NCBI RefSeq assembly: GCF_003583725.1
Contig: NZ_QXTF01000001.1
Coordinates: forward strand, 248,001-312,000
DNA length: 64,000 nt
From: Sphingomonas edaphi
GTDB lineage: Bacteria > Pseudomonadota > Alphaproteobacteria > Sphingomonadales > Sphingomonadaceae
Reading direction: 5' to 3'
A model generated the notes under the pieces. That model was not told where the DNA came from. It saw only the letters and a program-made list of their open reading frames with translations, and ran no database searches. Each line of letters begins with the position of its first letter. The stretch's first letter is position 1. Positions 52,244 to 63,838 of the stretch are shown piece by piece. The translations under genes and the position numbers were made by a program.

Positions 52244-53062
52244 ATGGTCGAACCACTCCGCGACATCATCGCGCGCCACGGGCTGCAGGCCACCAAGGCG
52301 CTCGGCCAGAATTTCATTCTCGATAGGCATTTGTTGGCGCGGATTGCCGCCATTCCGGGACCGCTCGACGGCGCGAATGCTTATGAAGTCGGCCCTGGCC
52401 CCGGCGGGTTGACCCGGGCGATCCTCGAGGCGGGCGCCTCGCTGGTGGTTGTCGAGCGCGACCGCCGCTGCATCCCCGCCCTTGCTGAGCTTGAGGAGGA
52501 ATTTTCTGGGCACCTTAAGGTCATCTCCGGCGATGCGCTGGAGGTGGACGAGCAAGCCCAAGTCGGGCGCGGTGCCCACATCATCGCCAACCTGCCGTAC
52601 AATGTCGGCACGGCACTGCTGCTTCGCTGGCTCGGCGGCGAATGGCGACCTTGGTGGGCGTCGCTAACCCTGATGTTCCAGCGGGAGGTCGCCGAGCGCA
52701 TCGTGGCGAGGGCCGGCAGCAACCATTACGGCCGACTGTCGGTCGCTGCCCAGTGGCGTTCGACGCCGCGCATTGCGATGGCGGTGCACCGTTCCGCCTT
52801 CGTGCCGCCGCCCAAGGTTGCTTCGGCTGTCGTCCACATCGTCCCCGCAGACGAGCCTGAAGGCGTCGACCCAGTCGTCCTCGAGCGGCTCACCGCCGCA
52901 GCGTTCGGGCAGCGTCGCAAGATGCTCCGCTCAAGCCTGAAGGCCATGCCGGGGGCGCTCGATGCCTTGGAGGCGCTCGGTATCGACCCGGAACGGCGCG
53001 CGGAAACGGTCGACGTGGACGAATATGTCGCCCTCGCCCGCTACCTCACCGCGAACGCTTAG
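52244..53062 (+). CDS. rsmA: 16S rRNA dimethyladenosine transferase RsmA (KsgA)
   Basis: 272 residues, ATG at 52244. Dimethylates two adenines near the 3' end of 16S rRNA. Motifs: ALGQNFILDRHLL, YEVGPGPGGLTRAILEAG (SAM site), VVVERDRRCIP, ISGDALEVD and IIANLPYNVGTALLLRW (catalytic NLPY). The C-terminal helical part is present. Its stop overlaps the end of the convergent TPR gene. Confidence 0.97.
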   Translation: MVEPLRDIIARHGLQATKALGQNFILDRHLLARIAAIPGPLDGANAYEVGPGPGGLTRAILEAGASLVVVERDRRCIPALAELEEEFSGHLKVISGDALEVDEQAQVGRGAHIIANLPYNVGTALLLRWLGGEWRPWWASLTLMFQREVAERIVARAGSNHYGRLSVAAQWRSTPRIAMAVHRSAFVPPPKVASAVVHIVPADEPEGVDPVVLERLTAAAFGQRRKMLRSSLKAMPGALDALEALGIDPERRAETVDVDEYVALARYLTANA

Positions 53063-53556
53063 TTCTTCTTTTCGACCGGTTCCGTCTTCGCCGCCGCTAG
53101 CGCCGGCCCACGCGCGATCGCCGTCGACAGCGTCGCGACCTGCGGACAGCCCGCCGTCCCGCACAGCTTCCGCAGCTTCGCTAGATTTTCCTTTGCGCGC
53201 GGAAGAGCGCCCAGCTCGACCATCGCCTCGCCTTGGACGGCTAGCGCCTCGCGGTCGGTCGGCTCCAACGTCAACGCGCGGTTCGTCAGGCGGATCGCCT
53301 GCCCGTAAAGCTGCTGCTTGATCGCCACACGGGCCATGGCGTTGAAGGCCGCTCGGTTCTTCGGATCGACCACCAGCGCCGTTTCTAGCGCATCGTCGGC
53401 TTCGATCAGCTTTCCCTGCCCCAGCAAGGTCTCTCCCTGCTTCAACAGCGCGATGGATTGCGGCGCGACCTGGTCGTCAGGCCGTTGGCCGATGACCGCG
53501 ACAGGAACGGCCGAAGCGGCGAGGCCAAGGCACAGAACGAGCGGCGTTAGGCGCAT
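53059..53556 (-). CDS. TPR-repeat exported protein
   Basis: 165 residues from the ATG at 53556. Signal peptide LTPLVLCLGLAASAVPVAVI. Three tetratricopeptide repeats follow (LLKQGETLLGQGKLIEADDA, FNAMARVAIKQQLYGQAIRL, LAVQGEAMVELGALPRAKEN), with two cysteines in LCGTAGC that could pair in the periplasm. The C-terminus is basic and short. TPR proteins mediate protein contacts; the partner is unknown. It is 26 bases downstream of the methyltransferase gene. Confidence 0.8.
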   Translation of the reverse strand: MRLTPLVLCLGLAASAVPVAVIGQRPDDQVAPQSIALLKQGETLLGQGKLIEADDALETALVVDPKNRAAFNAMARVAIKQQLYGQAIRLTNRALTLEPTDREALAVQGEAMVELGALPRAKENLAKLRKLCGTAGCPQVATLSTAIARGPALAAAKTEPVEKKN

Positions 53557-53582
53557 TATCTTCTCCAACCAATCGCGCTGGC

Positions 53583-54758
53583 CTAGCACGGCCTGACAAA
53601 GCGCGCGACGAAAAACCCGTCGGTGGCATCGTGGGCCGGAGTGAGCAGCTTTCCCGGCCCATCGGTACGACCACCATCGAACGGCACATCTTGCGCCATC
53701 CAAGATGAATGACGGCCTAAGAAACTTGCGGCCTGGCCCGCGCCCTCGCGATGAAGGATCGAGCAGGTCGCATAGACCAGCGCCCCGCCCGGCTTCACCA
53801 GTGGAGCGGCCATATCCAGGAGATGCTTCTGTAGGGCGACCAGCCGATCGAGCCTATCCGGCGTTAGCCGCCAGCGGCCCTCCGGGTTGCGCCGCCACGT
53901 TCCCGACCCGCTGCACGGAGCATCCACCAGCACCACGTCCGCCTGTCCCGCCAAGTCGGCAAGCTGCTGTTCCTCGCGGCCTCCGTCGAGCAGGCGCGTG
54001 GCAATTGACGCGCCGGCCCGTTCCGCTCGCGGCCCAAGCTGGGCAAGGCGGGCTCGATTATTGTCGCTCGCGATGATTCTCGCTCCAGGCGCCGCAGCGG
54101 CCAGTGCCAGGGCCTTGCCGCCTGCTCCAGCGCACAGGTCGAGAATGTCGTGTCCATCGGAAGACTTGCACGCTAACGCAATCAGCTGGCTGCCCTCGTC
54201 CTGCACTTCGACCAGACCATCGGCGAACGCCGGATGATCGTCCACTTTCGTGTCCGCCGGTAGCCGCAGCCCCCAAGGACTGAGCCGGGTCGCAACTGCC
54301 CCGTCGAAGATTGCTTCGACGTCATCCCGGGACGCCCGCGCGACATTTACGCGCAGGTCGAGCGGCGCCCGTTCGAGCAAGGCCGGCCATTCCTCCGGCC
54401 CGACGAGGGGAGACAACTCGGAATTCACCCACTCGGGCACGTACGAGACTGTCGAGGACGCTTCGTCGCCACGAGCCGCGGGCCCGTGCGCCGATCCATC
54501 GAATGCCGCCGCAATATCCGGATCATCGTCCGCGACGCCCAGCATCGCCATGCGGCCACTGCCGGGCCGCTCGGCAGTTCGCCGGATGGCGCGATAGACG
54601 AGCTCGCGAACGGCGCGTCGGTCCTTCGACCCAGCATAGCGCCGGATCTTGAAATAGCGTTGGACGATCGTATCCGCCGGCGGACCGTCGTCCCGCGCCG
54701 ACGCGATCACCTCATCGACGATGTCGATCGCCGCCTGCACCCTCGCGGATGGCGTCAT
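53583..54758 (-). CDS. RsmB-type rRNA (cytosine-C5) methyltransferase
   Basis: 391 residues, ATG at 54758. An N-terminal NusB-like helical part, then a SAM domain with ILDLCAGAGGKALALAAAAP, motif IV VDAPCSGSGTWRRNPEGRW and motif VI YATCSILHREGAGQ with the catalytic cysteine. This is the RsmB/NOP2 family; RsmB (C967 of 16S rRNA) is the best guess, but related enzymes with other targets exist, so I leave the symbol blank. guaB lies 3 bases upstream, so the two are cotranscribed. Confidence 0.88.
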   Translation of the reverse strand: MTPSARVQAAIDIVDEVIASARDDGPPADTIVQRYFKIRRYAGSKDRRAVRELVYRAIRRTAERPGSGRMAMLGVADDDPDIAAAFDGSAHGPAARGDEASSTVSYVPEWVNSELSPLVGPEEWPALLERAPLDLRVNVARASRDDVEAIFDGAVATRLSPWGLRLPADTKVDDHPAFADGLVEVQDEGSQLIALACKSSDGHDILDLCAGAGGKALALAAAAPGARIIASDNNRARLAQLGPRAERAGASIATRLLDGGREEQQLADLAGQADVVLVDAPCSGSGTWRRNPEGRWRLTPDRLDRLVALQKHLLDMAAPLVKPGGALVYATCSILHREGAGQAASFLGRHSSWMAQDVPFDGGRTDGPGKLLTPAHDATDGFFVARFVRPC

Positions 54759-54761
54759 GGC

Positions 54762-56276
<1,515 letters not shown>

Positions 56277-57083
56277 TCAGGCACGTCGCGCCCTCGCCAG
56301 CAGCCGCTCTGCCGCCTCGACATGCATCCGCTCGACCATCTCGCCCTCGAACCGCTCCGCCCCGCCGGTCGCTGCGGCGATGAGCCGCTCAGCCCGGGAA
56401 ATCTCGTCGTCGGTTGGGGCAAAGGCGGCGTGACATGGTCCGATCTGCTTGGGATGGATCAGCGACTTGCCGTCGAAGCCGAGCCTCCGTCCTTCCACAG
56501 CCTCCGCCGCGAAGCCCTGCTCATCGTCCAGCCCATTAAATACCCCGTCGAACGCCGCAATGCCTGTCGCCCGGGCCGTCAGCAGGATCGACTGCAGCGC
56601 CATCTGCAACGGTGACCGCCCCGCATCGCGCGGAAGGCGCAGGTCCGCCGCAAGGTCATTCGTCCCGGCGATAAGCGCCGCCGCTTCCTTCGCAATTTCT
56701 CCCGCCGCCAGCACGCCGCGCGCCGTTTCGATCATCGCTGCGATCGGGCGCCCTGTCTGGTTGCGGACAAAGGACAGGTCCTCTCTAGTTTCGGTGCGGG
56801 GCACGACGATGACGTCGACCCTCGAATGCATCATCGCCACCACGTCGCGCCCTTGCCACTCCGTCTTTGACCCGTTGATCCGGATCGCGACGGGCATCGG
56901 CCAAGGCTCGGCAACCGCATGGACCGCCGCGTCGCGGGCCGAATCCTTGTCTTCCGGCTTCACCGCATCCTCAAGGTCGAGAATCACCAGATCCGCCCTG
57001 CTTTCCCGCGCCTTCGCGATCGCTCGCGCGTTGCTTGCCGGTAGGAACAGCACCGCCGGCCTGTCGAAAAGCGACAGCGTCAT
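56277..57083 (-). CDS. HpcH/HpaI-type CoA ester lyase (CitE-like)
   Basis: 268 residues from the ATG at 57083; the frame runs back to 57110. TIM-barrel lyase/aldolase with [37 protein letters not shown] (metal-binding Asp), [25 protein letters not shown] (metal-binding Glu) and GTNDLAADL. Family members cleave malyl-, citramalyl- or citryl-CoA. Substrate cannot be fixed here. It is 39 bases upstream of guaB on the same strand. Confidence 0.87.
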   Translation of the reverse strand: MTLSLFDRPAVLFLPASNARAIAKARESRADLVILDLEDAVKPEDKDSARDAAVHAVAEPWPMPVAIRINGSKTEWQGRDVVAMMHSRVDVIVVPRTETREDLSFVRNQTGRPIAAMIETARGVLAAGEIAKEAAALIAGTNDLAADLRLPRDAGRSPLQMALQSILLTARATGIAAFDGVFNGLDDEQGFAAEAVEGRRLGFDGKSLIHPKQIGPCHAAFAPTDDEISRAERLIAAATGGAERFEGEMVERMHVEAAERLLARARRA

Positions 57084-57146
57084 GCGGATTTTCCTTCCCC
57101 ATGGCGCCAACGCTTTGCATCATGGCGGCGATCAAGGGGGACTATC

Positions 57147-58112
57147 ATGCTGACCTTTCTTTCCATTCTCGCTTTCCTGGTGCTGCTCATCGTCATGATG
57201 AGCGTCAAGATCGTCCGCCAGGGCTATCGTTACACCATCGAGCGGTTCGGCAAGTTCGTGCGCGTGGCCGAACCGGGTTTCAACCTCGTCACGCCCTTCG
57301 TCTACCGCGTCGGCCACAAGATCAATATGATGGAGCAGGTGGTCGATATTCCGGGCCAGGAAATCATCACGAAGGACAACGCCATGGTCGCGGTGGACGG
57401 CGTTGTCTTCTTCCAGGTGCTCGACGCTGCCAAGGCCGCCTATGAGGTCAGCGACCTTTACACTTCACTCCTCGCCCTGGCGACGACCAACCTCCGCACT
57501 GTCATGGGGTCGATGGACCTCGACGAGACCTTGTCGAAGCGTGACGAGATCAACGCCCGACTGCTCGCAGTAGTCGACCATGCGACGGAGGCGTGGGGCG
57601 TGAAGATCACCCGCGTCGAGCTCAAGGACATCCGCCCGCCAGCCGACATCGTGAACGCAATGACTCGCCAAATGAAGGCCGAGCGCGAAAAGCGCGCCTC
57701 CATCCTCGAAGCGGAAGGCATGCGCGCTTCCGAAATCCTCCGGGCGGAAGGCGAAAAGCAGTCGAAAATCTTGTCCGCCGAAGGCCTAAAGGAAGCCGCC
57801 TTCCGCGAAGCCGAAGCGCGCGAGCGCGCCGCGCAAGCCGAAGCCAACGCGACCAAGTCGGTCAGCGACGCGATCGAGGGCGGCAGCACTCAGGCGATCA
57901 ATTATTTCATCGCTCAGAAATATGTCGAGGCGCTCGGCAAGTTCGCCACGTCGCCCAATGCCAAGACCATCCTCTTCCCGGTCGAAGCTACGCAGCTGAT
58001 CGGATCGCTCGGCGGGATTGGCGAGCTGACCAAGTCTGTGCTCGGCAATGACAAACCCGCCCCGACCGCCTCCTCCGCAGTTCCCCGGGTTGAAGCGCGT
58101 AAGGGCGAATGA
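57147..58112 (+). CDS. SPFH/stomatin membrane protein (QmcA-like)
   Basis: 321 residues, ATG at 57147. An N-terminal membrane helix ([17 protein letters not shown]) precedes the SPFH domain ([20 protein letters not shown] to about residue 190), including [20 protein letters not shown] and [21 protein letters not shown] coiled coil of [20 protein letters not shown] repeats follows. Paired with an NfeD-family gene, as is common; such pairs are thought to organise membrane microdomains. The pair overlaps by 4 bases (ATGA). Confidence 0.92.
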   Translation: MLTFLSILAFLVLLIVMMSVKIVRQGYRYTIERFGKFVRVAEPGFNLVTPFVYRVGHKINMMEQVVDIPGQEIITKDNAMVAVDGVVFFQVLDAAKAAYEVSDLYTSLLALATTNLRTVMGSMDLDETLSKRDEINARLLAVVDHATEAWGVKITRVELKDIRPPADIVNAMTRQMKAEREKRASILEAEGMRASEILRAEGEKQSKILSAEGLKEAAFREAEARERAAQAEANATKSVSDAIEGGSTQAINYFIAQKYVEALGKFATSPNAKTILFPVEATQLIGSLGGIGELTKSVLGNDKPAPTASSAVPRVEARKGE

Positions 58113-58567
58113 TGGGCCTCGATCTCCATGCCGGCTGGCTCTGGGCGATCGGCGGCCTGCTGCTGCTGATCGCCGAGATTATTGCTCCCGGCTTCTTTCT
58201 CGTATTTCTCGGCGTCGCGGCCATCGCCACCGGCCTCTTCACTCTTTTGTTCGACCTTGGCCTGGGTCCACAGCTTGCGCTGTTCGTCATCTACACCGCG
58301 CTGGCGGTAATGTTGGGCAAGCGCTGGTACGCGGAACCGAACCATCAAGACCAGTCGATCAAGCTCAACGATCCCGCAAAGCGGCTGGTCGGAAAGACCG
58401 TTACCGTCGTCTCACCGGTCGACGATCATGGCGGCCGGGTTCGCGTCGGCGACAGCGAGTGGAGCGCCCGTGGCGGCCCGGCTGCGGCTGGAGAGCGCGT
58501 GACCGTCACCGGGGTTGACGGCAACTGCCTGACCGTCGAGCCTGTCCGCACCCTGCCCCCAGCGTAA
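58109..58567 (+). CDS. NfeD-family membrane protein
   Basis: 152 residues, ATG at 58109. Two to three hydrophobic helices in the first half ([20 protein letters not shown], then [19 protein letters not shown]), then a C-terminal OB-fold domain ([20 protein letters not shown] and [20 protein letters not shown]) typical of short NfeD proteins. It should act with the upstream SPFH protein at the inner membrane. It has no ClpP-like protease domain. Confidence 0.92.
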   Translation: MMGLDLHAGWLWAIGGLLLLIAEIIAPGFFLVFLGVAAIATGLFTLLFDLGLGPQLALFVIYTALAVMLGKRWYAEPNHQDQSIKLNDPAKRLVGKTVTVVSPVDDHGGRVRVGDSEWSARGGPAAAGERVTVTGVDGNCLTVEPVRTLPPA

Positions 58568-58584
58568 GTCCCGGAGTAGCCTTA

Positions 58585-60426
58585 GTGAACGACCTCAGCT
58601 TTTCGCGCCGCCAGGTGATCGGCACCCTTTCGGCCGGCGCCGCTGCCCTCACCCTGCCCGGCTGCGCGCCAACGTTGGCCAGCGGCCCGATTCCCTCCGG
58701 TGAGGGGGGGGTCAAGGCACTGCTTGACTCGATTGGCGAAAATCTCCTCGCCTTGTCGCCGGAAAGCGCAACCAGCCTCGGCCTCGACACCGGCCCGCGC
58801 GCCATCCTTCGCTCGCGCCTCGCCGACCGCAGTCAGGCGGGGCAGGACCGGCTCGCCGCCGTGCTGCGCACCGACCTAGCCCGTGCCGAAGCTATTGAAA
58901 CCGCCGGCCTCACCCACGCGACGCGCACCAGCGTTGAAGTTGTCCGCTCCGCCTATCGCACTGCGCTGGAAGGCTTTGCTCAGCCCTATGGCGACGTTGC
59001 CGTCGGCGGCTGGCGCAACACGCCCTACGTCGTCATCCAAAATGTCGGCGCCTATCTCGACGTGCCGCGCTTCCTCGACAGCGACCATCCGGTGAAGAAC
59101 GCCGCCGATGCCGAAGCCTATCTGTGGCGCCTCGATGGCTATGCCGCGCAACTCGACGGGGAGCTTGGCCGGCTGAAGGCGGCGGGCGACCAGGGACTCA
59201 TCGCCCCTGCGTTCCTGATCGACAAGGCGGTCAGCCAGATGACCATGACACTCAAGGGCACCCGCGAAGGCGGCGGACTGGTCGAATCTATCCAACGGCG
59301 CACGAAGGACATCCCCGGTGACTGGGTCGCCCGCGCCCGCTCTATCGCCCAGCAGAAAATCGCCCCAGCCCTCGAACGGCAATTGGCGGAGCTACAGGGC
59401 CAGCGCGCACGAGCGACGATGGACGCAGGCATGTGGGCACGGCCCGGAGGCCCCGAATTCTACCGCTGGGCGCTGAAGGCCTCGACCACCACGACCATGA
59501 CCCCGGACGAAATTCATCAGATGGGCCTCGAACAGGTGGCGGAGCTTCACGGGCGAATGGATGTCATCCTGAAAAGCCTCGGCTACACGCAGGGCACCGT
59601 CGGCGCCCGCATGACCGCTCTATCCGACGACGCGCGCTACAAGTTCAGCGAAGGCGACAAGGGCCGCGCCGAAATCATGGCGTTTATCCAGGAACGGCTG
59701 CAGATCATCCGCGCCCAGCTCCCCCGCGCATTCCGCACGTTGGTGCGCGGCAATCTGGAAGTGAAGCGCCTACCGCCCGAGGAAGAACCCGGCGCGCCCG
59801 GCGCCTATGGCGGTGCCGGTTCGATCGACGGTTCAATTCCCGGCAAGTTCTGGATCAACCTGCGCACCACCGATTTGCACCGCAAGTACGACCTCGCCGA
59901 TCTCACCCACCATGAGGCGATTCCTGGCCACGTCTGGCAGGGCGAATATTCGAACCAGCTGCCGCTCATCCGCACCATGCTGGCCTTCAACGCCTTTTCC
60001 GAAGGCTGGGCGCTCTACGCGGAACAGTTGGCGGACGAACTTGGCGTCTATGACGGCTTCGAGGTCGGCCGGCTGGGCTACCTGCAAAGCCTCGCCTTCC
60101 GCGCCATCCGCCTCGTCGTTGACACCGGTCTGCATCACAAGCGCTGGACCCGCGAACAGGGCGTCCGGTTCTTCGTCGAAAAGAACGGCTCCAAGCCGGA
60201 CGAAGTCGCAAGCGAAGTCGATCGTTACTGCAGTTGGGTCGGCCAGGCTTGCGGCTACAAGATCGGCCACACCGAAATCGTCCGCCAGCGCTCCCGCGCG
60301 CAAGCCGCGCTCGGCGCCAAATACGACCTGCGCGATTTCGACGACGCGGTGGTCAAGGGCGGCAACGTCCCAATGGACGTCCTCGCCAAGAACGTGGACG
60401 AGTATATCGCGAGCAGCCGGACGTAA
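58585..60426 (+). CDS. DUF885 family exported protein
   Basis: 613 residues, GTG at 58585. The N-terminus has a twin-arginine motif (FSRRQVIGTL) and a lipobox ending LPGC at about residue 27, so it is a candidate Tat-exported lipoprotein. DUF885 proteins are predicted metallohydrolases; the signature HHEAIPGHVWQGEY (about residue 440) and the EGWALYAEQL segment are visible. Related proteins are annotated as peptidases, but activity is unproven. It follows the NfeD gene by 17 bases. Confidence 0.85.
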   Translation: MNDLSFSRRQVIGTLSAGAAALTLPGCAPTLASGPIPSGEGGVKALLDSIGENLLALSPESATSLGLDTGPRAILRSRLADRSQAGQDRLAAVLRTDLARAEAIETAGLTHATRTSVEVVRSAYRTALEGFAQPYGDVAVGGWRNTPYVVIQNVGAYLDVPRFLDSDHPVKNAADAEAYLWRLDGYAAQLDGELGRLKAAGDQGLIAPAFLIDKAVSQMTMTLKGTREGGGLVESIQRRTKDIPGDWVARARSIAQQKIAPALERQLAELQGQRARATMDAGMWARPGGPEFYRWALKASTTTTMTPDEIHQMGLEQVAELHGRMDVILKSLGYTQGTVGARMTALSDDARYKFSEGDKGRAEIMAFIQERLQIIRAQLPRAFRTLVRGNLEVKRLPPEEEPGAPGAYGGAGSIDGSIPGKFWINLRTTDLHRKYDLADLTHHEAIPGHVWQGEYSNQLPLIRTMLAFNAFSEGWALYAEQLADELGVYDGFEVGRLGYLQSLAFRAIRLVVDTGLHHKRWTREQGVRFFVEKNGSKPDEVASEVDRYCSWVGQACGYKIGHTEIVRQRSRAQAALGAKYDLRDFDDAVVKGGNVPMDVLAKNVDEYIASSRT

Positions 60427-60458
60427 CGGAGCGTGCGATCGGCGTTAATTCCTGTCTG

Positions 60459-60482
60459 GACGGCTTGCAGGGTTGAGCCGTC
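60459..60482 (+). terminator. Weak terminator-like hairpin after DUF885 gene
   Basis: GACGGCT at 60459-60465 pairs with AGCCGTC at 60476-60482 across a 10-base loop. Only a short, T-poor tail follows, so termination is uncertain. It lies 32 bases after the DUF885 stop. Confidence 0.35.
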
Positions 60483-60584
60483 TCGTTGGTCCGCCGGTCT
60501 ACTCCACCCATCACCAATCATCTTCTTTACGCCTGACAGATCGACTTGGTTCAGGCTAAGCAGCTTCATGCGTCCGGAAGAAGC

Positions 60585-61004
60585 GTGACCCGCCGTAATC
60601 AGCCTCTAAAGATCTTCTACGATGGCGGCTGCCGGCCCAATCCGGGGCGGATCGAAGTCGCCGTTGTCGCATGCGGTCAAACCCGTTTCTTCGATAACCT
60701 CGGCGAGGGCAGCAGTAGCGACGCCGAATGGCTCGCCCTGTGCCTCGCGCTTGAAGTCGCCCAGTCGCTCGCCGAACCGATCTTCGATCTTGTCGGGGAC
60801 AGTCGCAGCGTCGTCGAGCAGGCCAGCGGAGCGGCGCCGTGCCGCAGCCTATCAGCCCGCCATCACCGCGCCCGTTACGAGGCCGCAGCTGCCGCTTGGC
60901 CGCCAAGGCGGCTGCGCTGGATTCCCCGGCAGCAAAACCTCGCCGGAATTGCCCTCACTCGTCGCCACAATTGTGCCAAGCGTGGCGACGTAACTGACAC
61001 GTAA
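60585..61004 (+). CDS. Ribonuclease H-like protein
   Basis: 139 residues from a GTG at 60585, which has GGAAGAAG just upstream. An RNase H fold is indicated by KIFYDGGCRPNPGRIEVAVV, SSDAEWLALCLALEVA and FDLVGDSRSVVEQASG, giving acids Asp13, Glu48 and Asp72 at the spacing of RNase HI. The fourth acid is lost: the final WIPRQQNLAGIALTRRH has Gly where LAD is usual. Activity may be reduced or changed. No other cellular RNase H gene is in the window to compare with. Confidence 0.75.
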   Translation: MTRRNQPLKIFYDGGCRPNPGRIEVAVVACGQTRFFDNLGEGSSSDAEWLALCLALEVAQSLAEPIFDLVGDSRSVVEQASGAAPCRSLSARHHRARYEAAAAAWPPRRLRWIPRQQNLAGIALTRRHNCAKRGDVTDT

Positions 61005-61055
61005 TCAGGACATCACGTCTGCTCTCGATCCATTGCAACCGAGAAGATTCCACGA

Positions 61056-61496
61056 CTAATTTGAGGTCTTCGGCTGGCGCTTGCTCGCTACGTTGTACAG
61101 TTTGTGGACGATAAGCCATCTGCCATTACTGCGAATGAGCGACATATGATCCGTCGTCAGCGCCCTCGGATAGTCGAGCACGATCGTGGCGACGGCAGCG
61201 TCGCCAGTAACGACAACATTGCTCACTGTACGCTTCCGCTGGCCCTCGTCGGCTGCCGGCCGGCCTGATTGAAGCGCCAAATATTCGGACAAGGTTCGCT
61301 GTTCGGGTCTGCCGTCTCGAACGCCACTCAATCTGGCGTCCGGATGGAACGCCTGACGATAAAAGTCAGCGTTACCGGTCGCTTGGCCCTTCAAGTACAG
61401 CGAGATCGTGTTCTGGACTCCAACGTCGTCAAGAGTTGGCGCCGACCCAAGTTGCATTGCGCTGAAAGCAAGCATCAATGCCGTTCCGATGCCCAT
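61056..61496 (-). CDS. NTF2-like (lumazine-binding type) exported protein
   Basis: 146 residues, ATG at 61496. An N-terminal hydrophobic stretch (GIGTALMLAFSAMQLG) is a likely signal. The body has the NTF2-like pattern of Lumazine_bd_2 proteins: TISLYLKGQATGNADFYRQA, FHPDARLSGVRDG, VVVTGDAAVATIVLDYPRAL and NGRWLIVHKLYNV. Function is unknown; related proteins are small secreted ligand-binding or enzyme domains. It stands alone, with a 190-base gap on its upstream side in which I see nothing. Confidence 0.75.
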   Translation of the reverse strand: MGIGTALMLAFSAMQLGSAPTLDDVGVQNTISLYLKGQATGNADFYRQAFHPDARLSGVRDGRPEQRTLSEYLALQSGRPAADEGQRKRTVSNVVVTGDAAVATIVLDYPRALTTDHMSLIRSNGRWLIVHKLYNVASKRQPKTSN

Positions 61497-61686
61497 CTTT
61501 TTGCTTCCTTCGCCCAGGAACGTTGTTGAAGCTACTTAGCGCTGCTCAGTGGACATCAGCAACAGTCCGAGGGAGGGTGTCGCTCTGGGACTGCACTAAC
61601 GGCTAGTACCCATCCAACGGAGCGGCATCCAACAAATGGCTGTCCTACAGGCAAAGGCCTGCGAAATGCCGCCTCACGCGAAAACT

Positions 61687-62145
61687 TCAAGGCAAGGCCG
61701 CAAGGTCCGGTTTCAGCCAGCTCCGCCGCGCGTCGACGCTCATCAGCCGCTCCTTCGACCAGAACCGCAGCGGCCAGTCGCGGCGGCCAATAGGCGAATG
61801 AAGCAGTTCGTTGACCAATTCATGGATCGGACGGTTCGTGCCCGCCACTTCCAGGAAATGCCGGACGCCCCTTAGGTAAGCCCGCGTTATCGTGTCGTGA
61901 TAGCCCTGCATGTCGTTGTTCACGCCGCCGACGCTGACATTGTAGCGGCGGATCAGGTCCGGAAGCTCGGCATCAAGGTCGATCTCCGGGCACCCCAGGA
62001 TCAAATAGGTCGTCGCGGCCAAGTGCGCTTCATGCGTCCATTCGGCTCGCGGGAGACTGCGCGCCAGTAGGCCCTCGCCCACACGGGCGACGGCTTCGTC
62101 GGACAGGAAATGGCGAATAGGAAACGCGGTCATCGGATCGGACAT
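61687..62145 (-). CDS. Conserved protein of unknown function
   Basis: 152 residues, ATG at 62145 (ATG 62133 possible). I do not recognise a named family. The protein is mostly helical and has two notable histidine motifs, AEWTHEAHLAATTYLI and DMQGYHDTITRAYLRG, which could bind a metal or form an active site, and a tryptophan-rich RRDWPLRFWSKERLMS near the C-terminus. No signal peptide is seen. It lies 36 bases after pckA on the same strand and may be read from the pckA transcript. Confidence 0.6.
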   Translation of the reverse strand: MSDPMTAFPIRHFLSDEAVARVGEGLLARSLPRAEWTHEAHLAATTYLILGCPEIDLDAELPDLIRRYNVSVGGVNNDMQGYHDTITRAYLRGVRHFLEVAGTNRPIHELVNELLHSPIGRRDWPLRFWSKERLMSVDARRSWLKPDLAALP

Positions 62146-62181
62146 TCTTCCAAAGATTGCCCGATCTGATGAACGGGCAGG

Positions 62182-63789
62182 TCAGGCGGCGGCGCTTACT
62201 TTCGGCCCCGATTGCCGCACGCCCTCTTCGACATGGTCCGCGAACTCCGCAAAATTCTCGACGAACAGGTCCACCAGCTTCGCCGCCGTACGGTCGTACT
62301 CGGCCTTGTCGGCCCAGGTCGACCGCGGGTCGAGGATCGAGCTGTCGACGCCCGGAACCGCCACCGGCACTTCGAAGCCAAAGTTGGGATCCTTGCGGAA
62401 TTCGACATTCTTCAGGCTGCCGTCGAGCGCGGCATTGAGCAGCGCGCGGGTTTCCTTGATCGGCATGCGCTTGCCCGTGCCGTACTTGCCGCCGGTCCAA
62501 CCGGTGTTGACGAGCCAGCAGTCGACGCCGCCCTTGGCGATTCGCTCCTTGAGCAAGTTGCCGTAGACCGACGGGTGACGCGGCATGAACGGCGCGCCGA
62601 AGCAAGTCGAGAAAGTCGCTTCCGGCTCGGTCACGCCGATCTCGGTGCCGGCAACCTTCGCGGTGTATCCGGACAAGAAGTGGTACATTGCCTGATCGGG
62701 CGTCAGCTTTGCGATCGGAGGCAGCACCCCGAACGCGTCGGCGGTCAGCATGACGATGTTGCGCGGGACCGGCCCCATGTTCTCGTCGGAAGAATTGGGG
62801 ATGAAGTCGATCGGGTAAGCACCACGGCTGTTTTCGGCCAGGCTATTGTCGTCCAGATCGAGTTCGCGGGTCGTGGGGTCCATTACGACATTCTCCAGCA
62901 CCGTTCCGAAGCGCTTGGTCGTCGCATAGATTTCCGGCTCACTCTCGGCCGACAGGCGGATCATCTTGGCGTAGCAGCCACCTTCGAAATTGAAGACAGC
63001 CGTATCCGACCATCCGTGCTCGTCGTCCCCAATGAGCGTACGGCTGGGATCAGCCGAGAGGGTCGTCTTGCCGGTTCCCGACAAGCCGAAAAAGATGGCC
63101 GTGTCGCCGTCCTTCCCGATGTTGGCCGAGCAATGCATCGGCATGATTCCCTGCGCCGGAAGCAGGTAATTGAGCAGCCCGAACACCGACTTCTTCATTT
63201 CGCCGCCATATTCCGTACCGCCAATCAGGATCAGCTTTTCGGTCAGGTTGACGGCAATAACCGTCTCGCTGCGGCAACCATGCTTCGCCGGATCCGCGCG
63301 GAAGCTCGGCAGGTCGATGATCGTGAATTCGGGAACGAAACCGGCCAGCTCCACCGTTTCGGGGCGAACCAGCATCGTCCGAATGAACAAGTTGTGCCAA
63401 GCATATTCGTTGACCACCCGCACCTTAACGCGATGTTCCGGCTGCGATCCGCCGAACAGGTCGGCAACAAAGAGTGTATCGAGCGATTTCAGGTGGGCTA
63501 GGAAATCGGCCTTCAGCGCCGCAAAGGCCTCGGGGGCCATCGGCTTGTTCGACTTGCCCCACCAGACCGTGTTTTCCGTCTCCGCATCGCGGACGGTGAA
63601 CTTGTCCTGGGCCGAACGGCCGGTGTGGCGCCCAGTCTTGACGACGATCGGGCCATCCTTGGCGAGCTGTCCTTCACCACGCGAAACCGCCTGCTCGACC
63701 AGCGGCGCGGTCGTAAGGTTCCAGTGGACGGTGGCACCGGTTTCAATGCCCTGTGTCGCCAACTGGTGCGCGGGGATGCGCTCGCTCAC
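62182..63789 (-). CDS. pckA: ATP-dependent phosphoenolpyruvate carboxykinase
   Basis: 535 residues from a GTG at 63789 with AGGGAGAA upstream; the longer frame crosses the intergenic region. Converts oxaloacetate to phosphoenolpyruvate with ATP, the entry step of gluconeogenesis. The P-loop [16 protein letters not shown], the [20 protein letters not shown] segment, the second metal site LIGDDEHGW and [15 protein letters not shown] are all present. The length is normal. It is divergent from chvI, a pairing known from rhizobia, with a 170-base gap containing a palindrome. Confidence 0.97.
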   Translation of the reverse strand: MSERIPAHQLATQGIETGATVHWNLTTAPLVEQAVSRGEGQLAKDGPIVVKTGRHTGRSAQDKFTVRDAETENTVWWGKSNKPMAPEAFAALKADFLAHLKSLDTLFVADLFGGSQPEHRVKVRVVNEYAWHNLFIRTMLVRPETVELAGFVPEFTIIDLPSFRADPAKHGCRSETVIAVNLTEKLILIGGTEYGGEMKKSVFGLLNYLLPAQGIMPMHCSANIGKDGDTAIFFGLSGTGKTTLSADPSRTLIGDDEHGWSDTAVFNFEGGCYAKMIRLSAESEPEIYATTKRFGTVLENVVMDPTTRELDLDDNSLAENSRGAYPIDFIPNSSDENMGPVPRNIVMLTADAFGVLPPIAKLTPDQAMYHFLSGYTAKVAGTEIGVTEPEATFSTCFGAPFMPRHPSVYGNLLKERIAKGGVDCWLVNTGWTGGKYGTGKRMPIKETRALLNAALDGSLKNVEFRKDPNFGFEVPVAVPGVDSSILDPRSTWADKAEYDRTAAKLVDLFVENFAEFADHVEEGVRQSGPKVSAAA

Positions 63790-63838
63790 ATCGATTCTCC
63801 CTGAAATTTCAAAGGCGAAGCCTGTCCCCAGACCTCGC

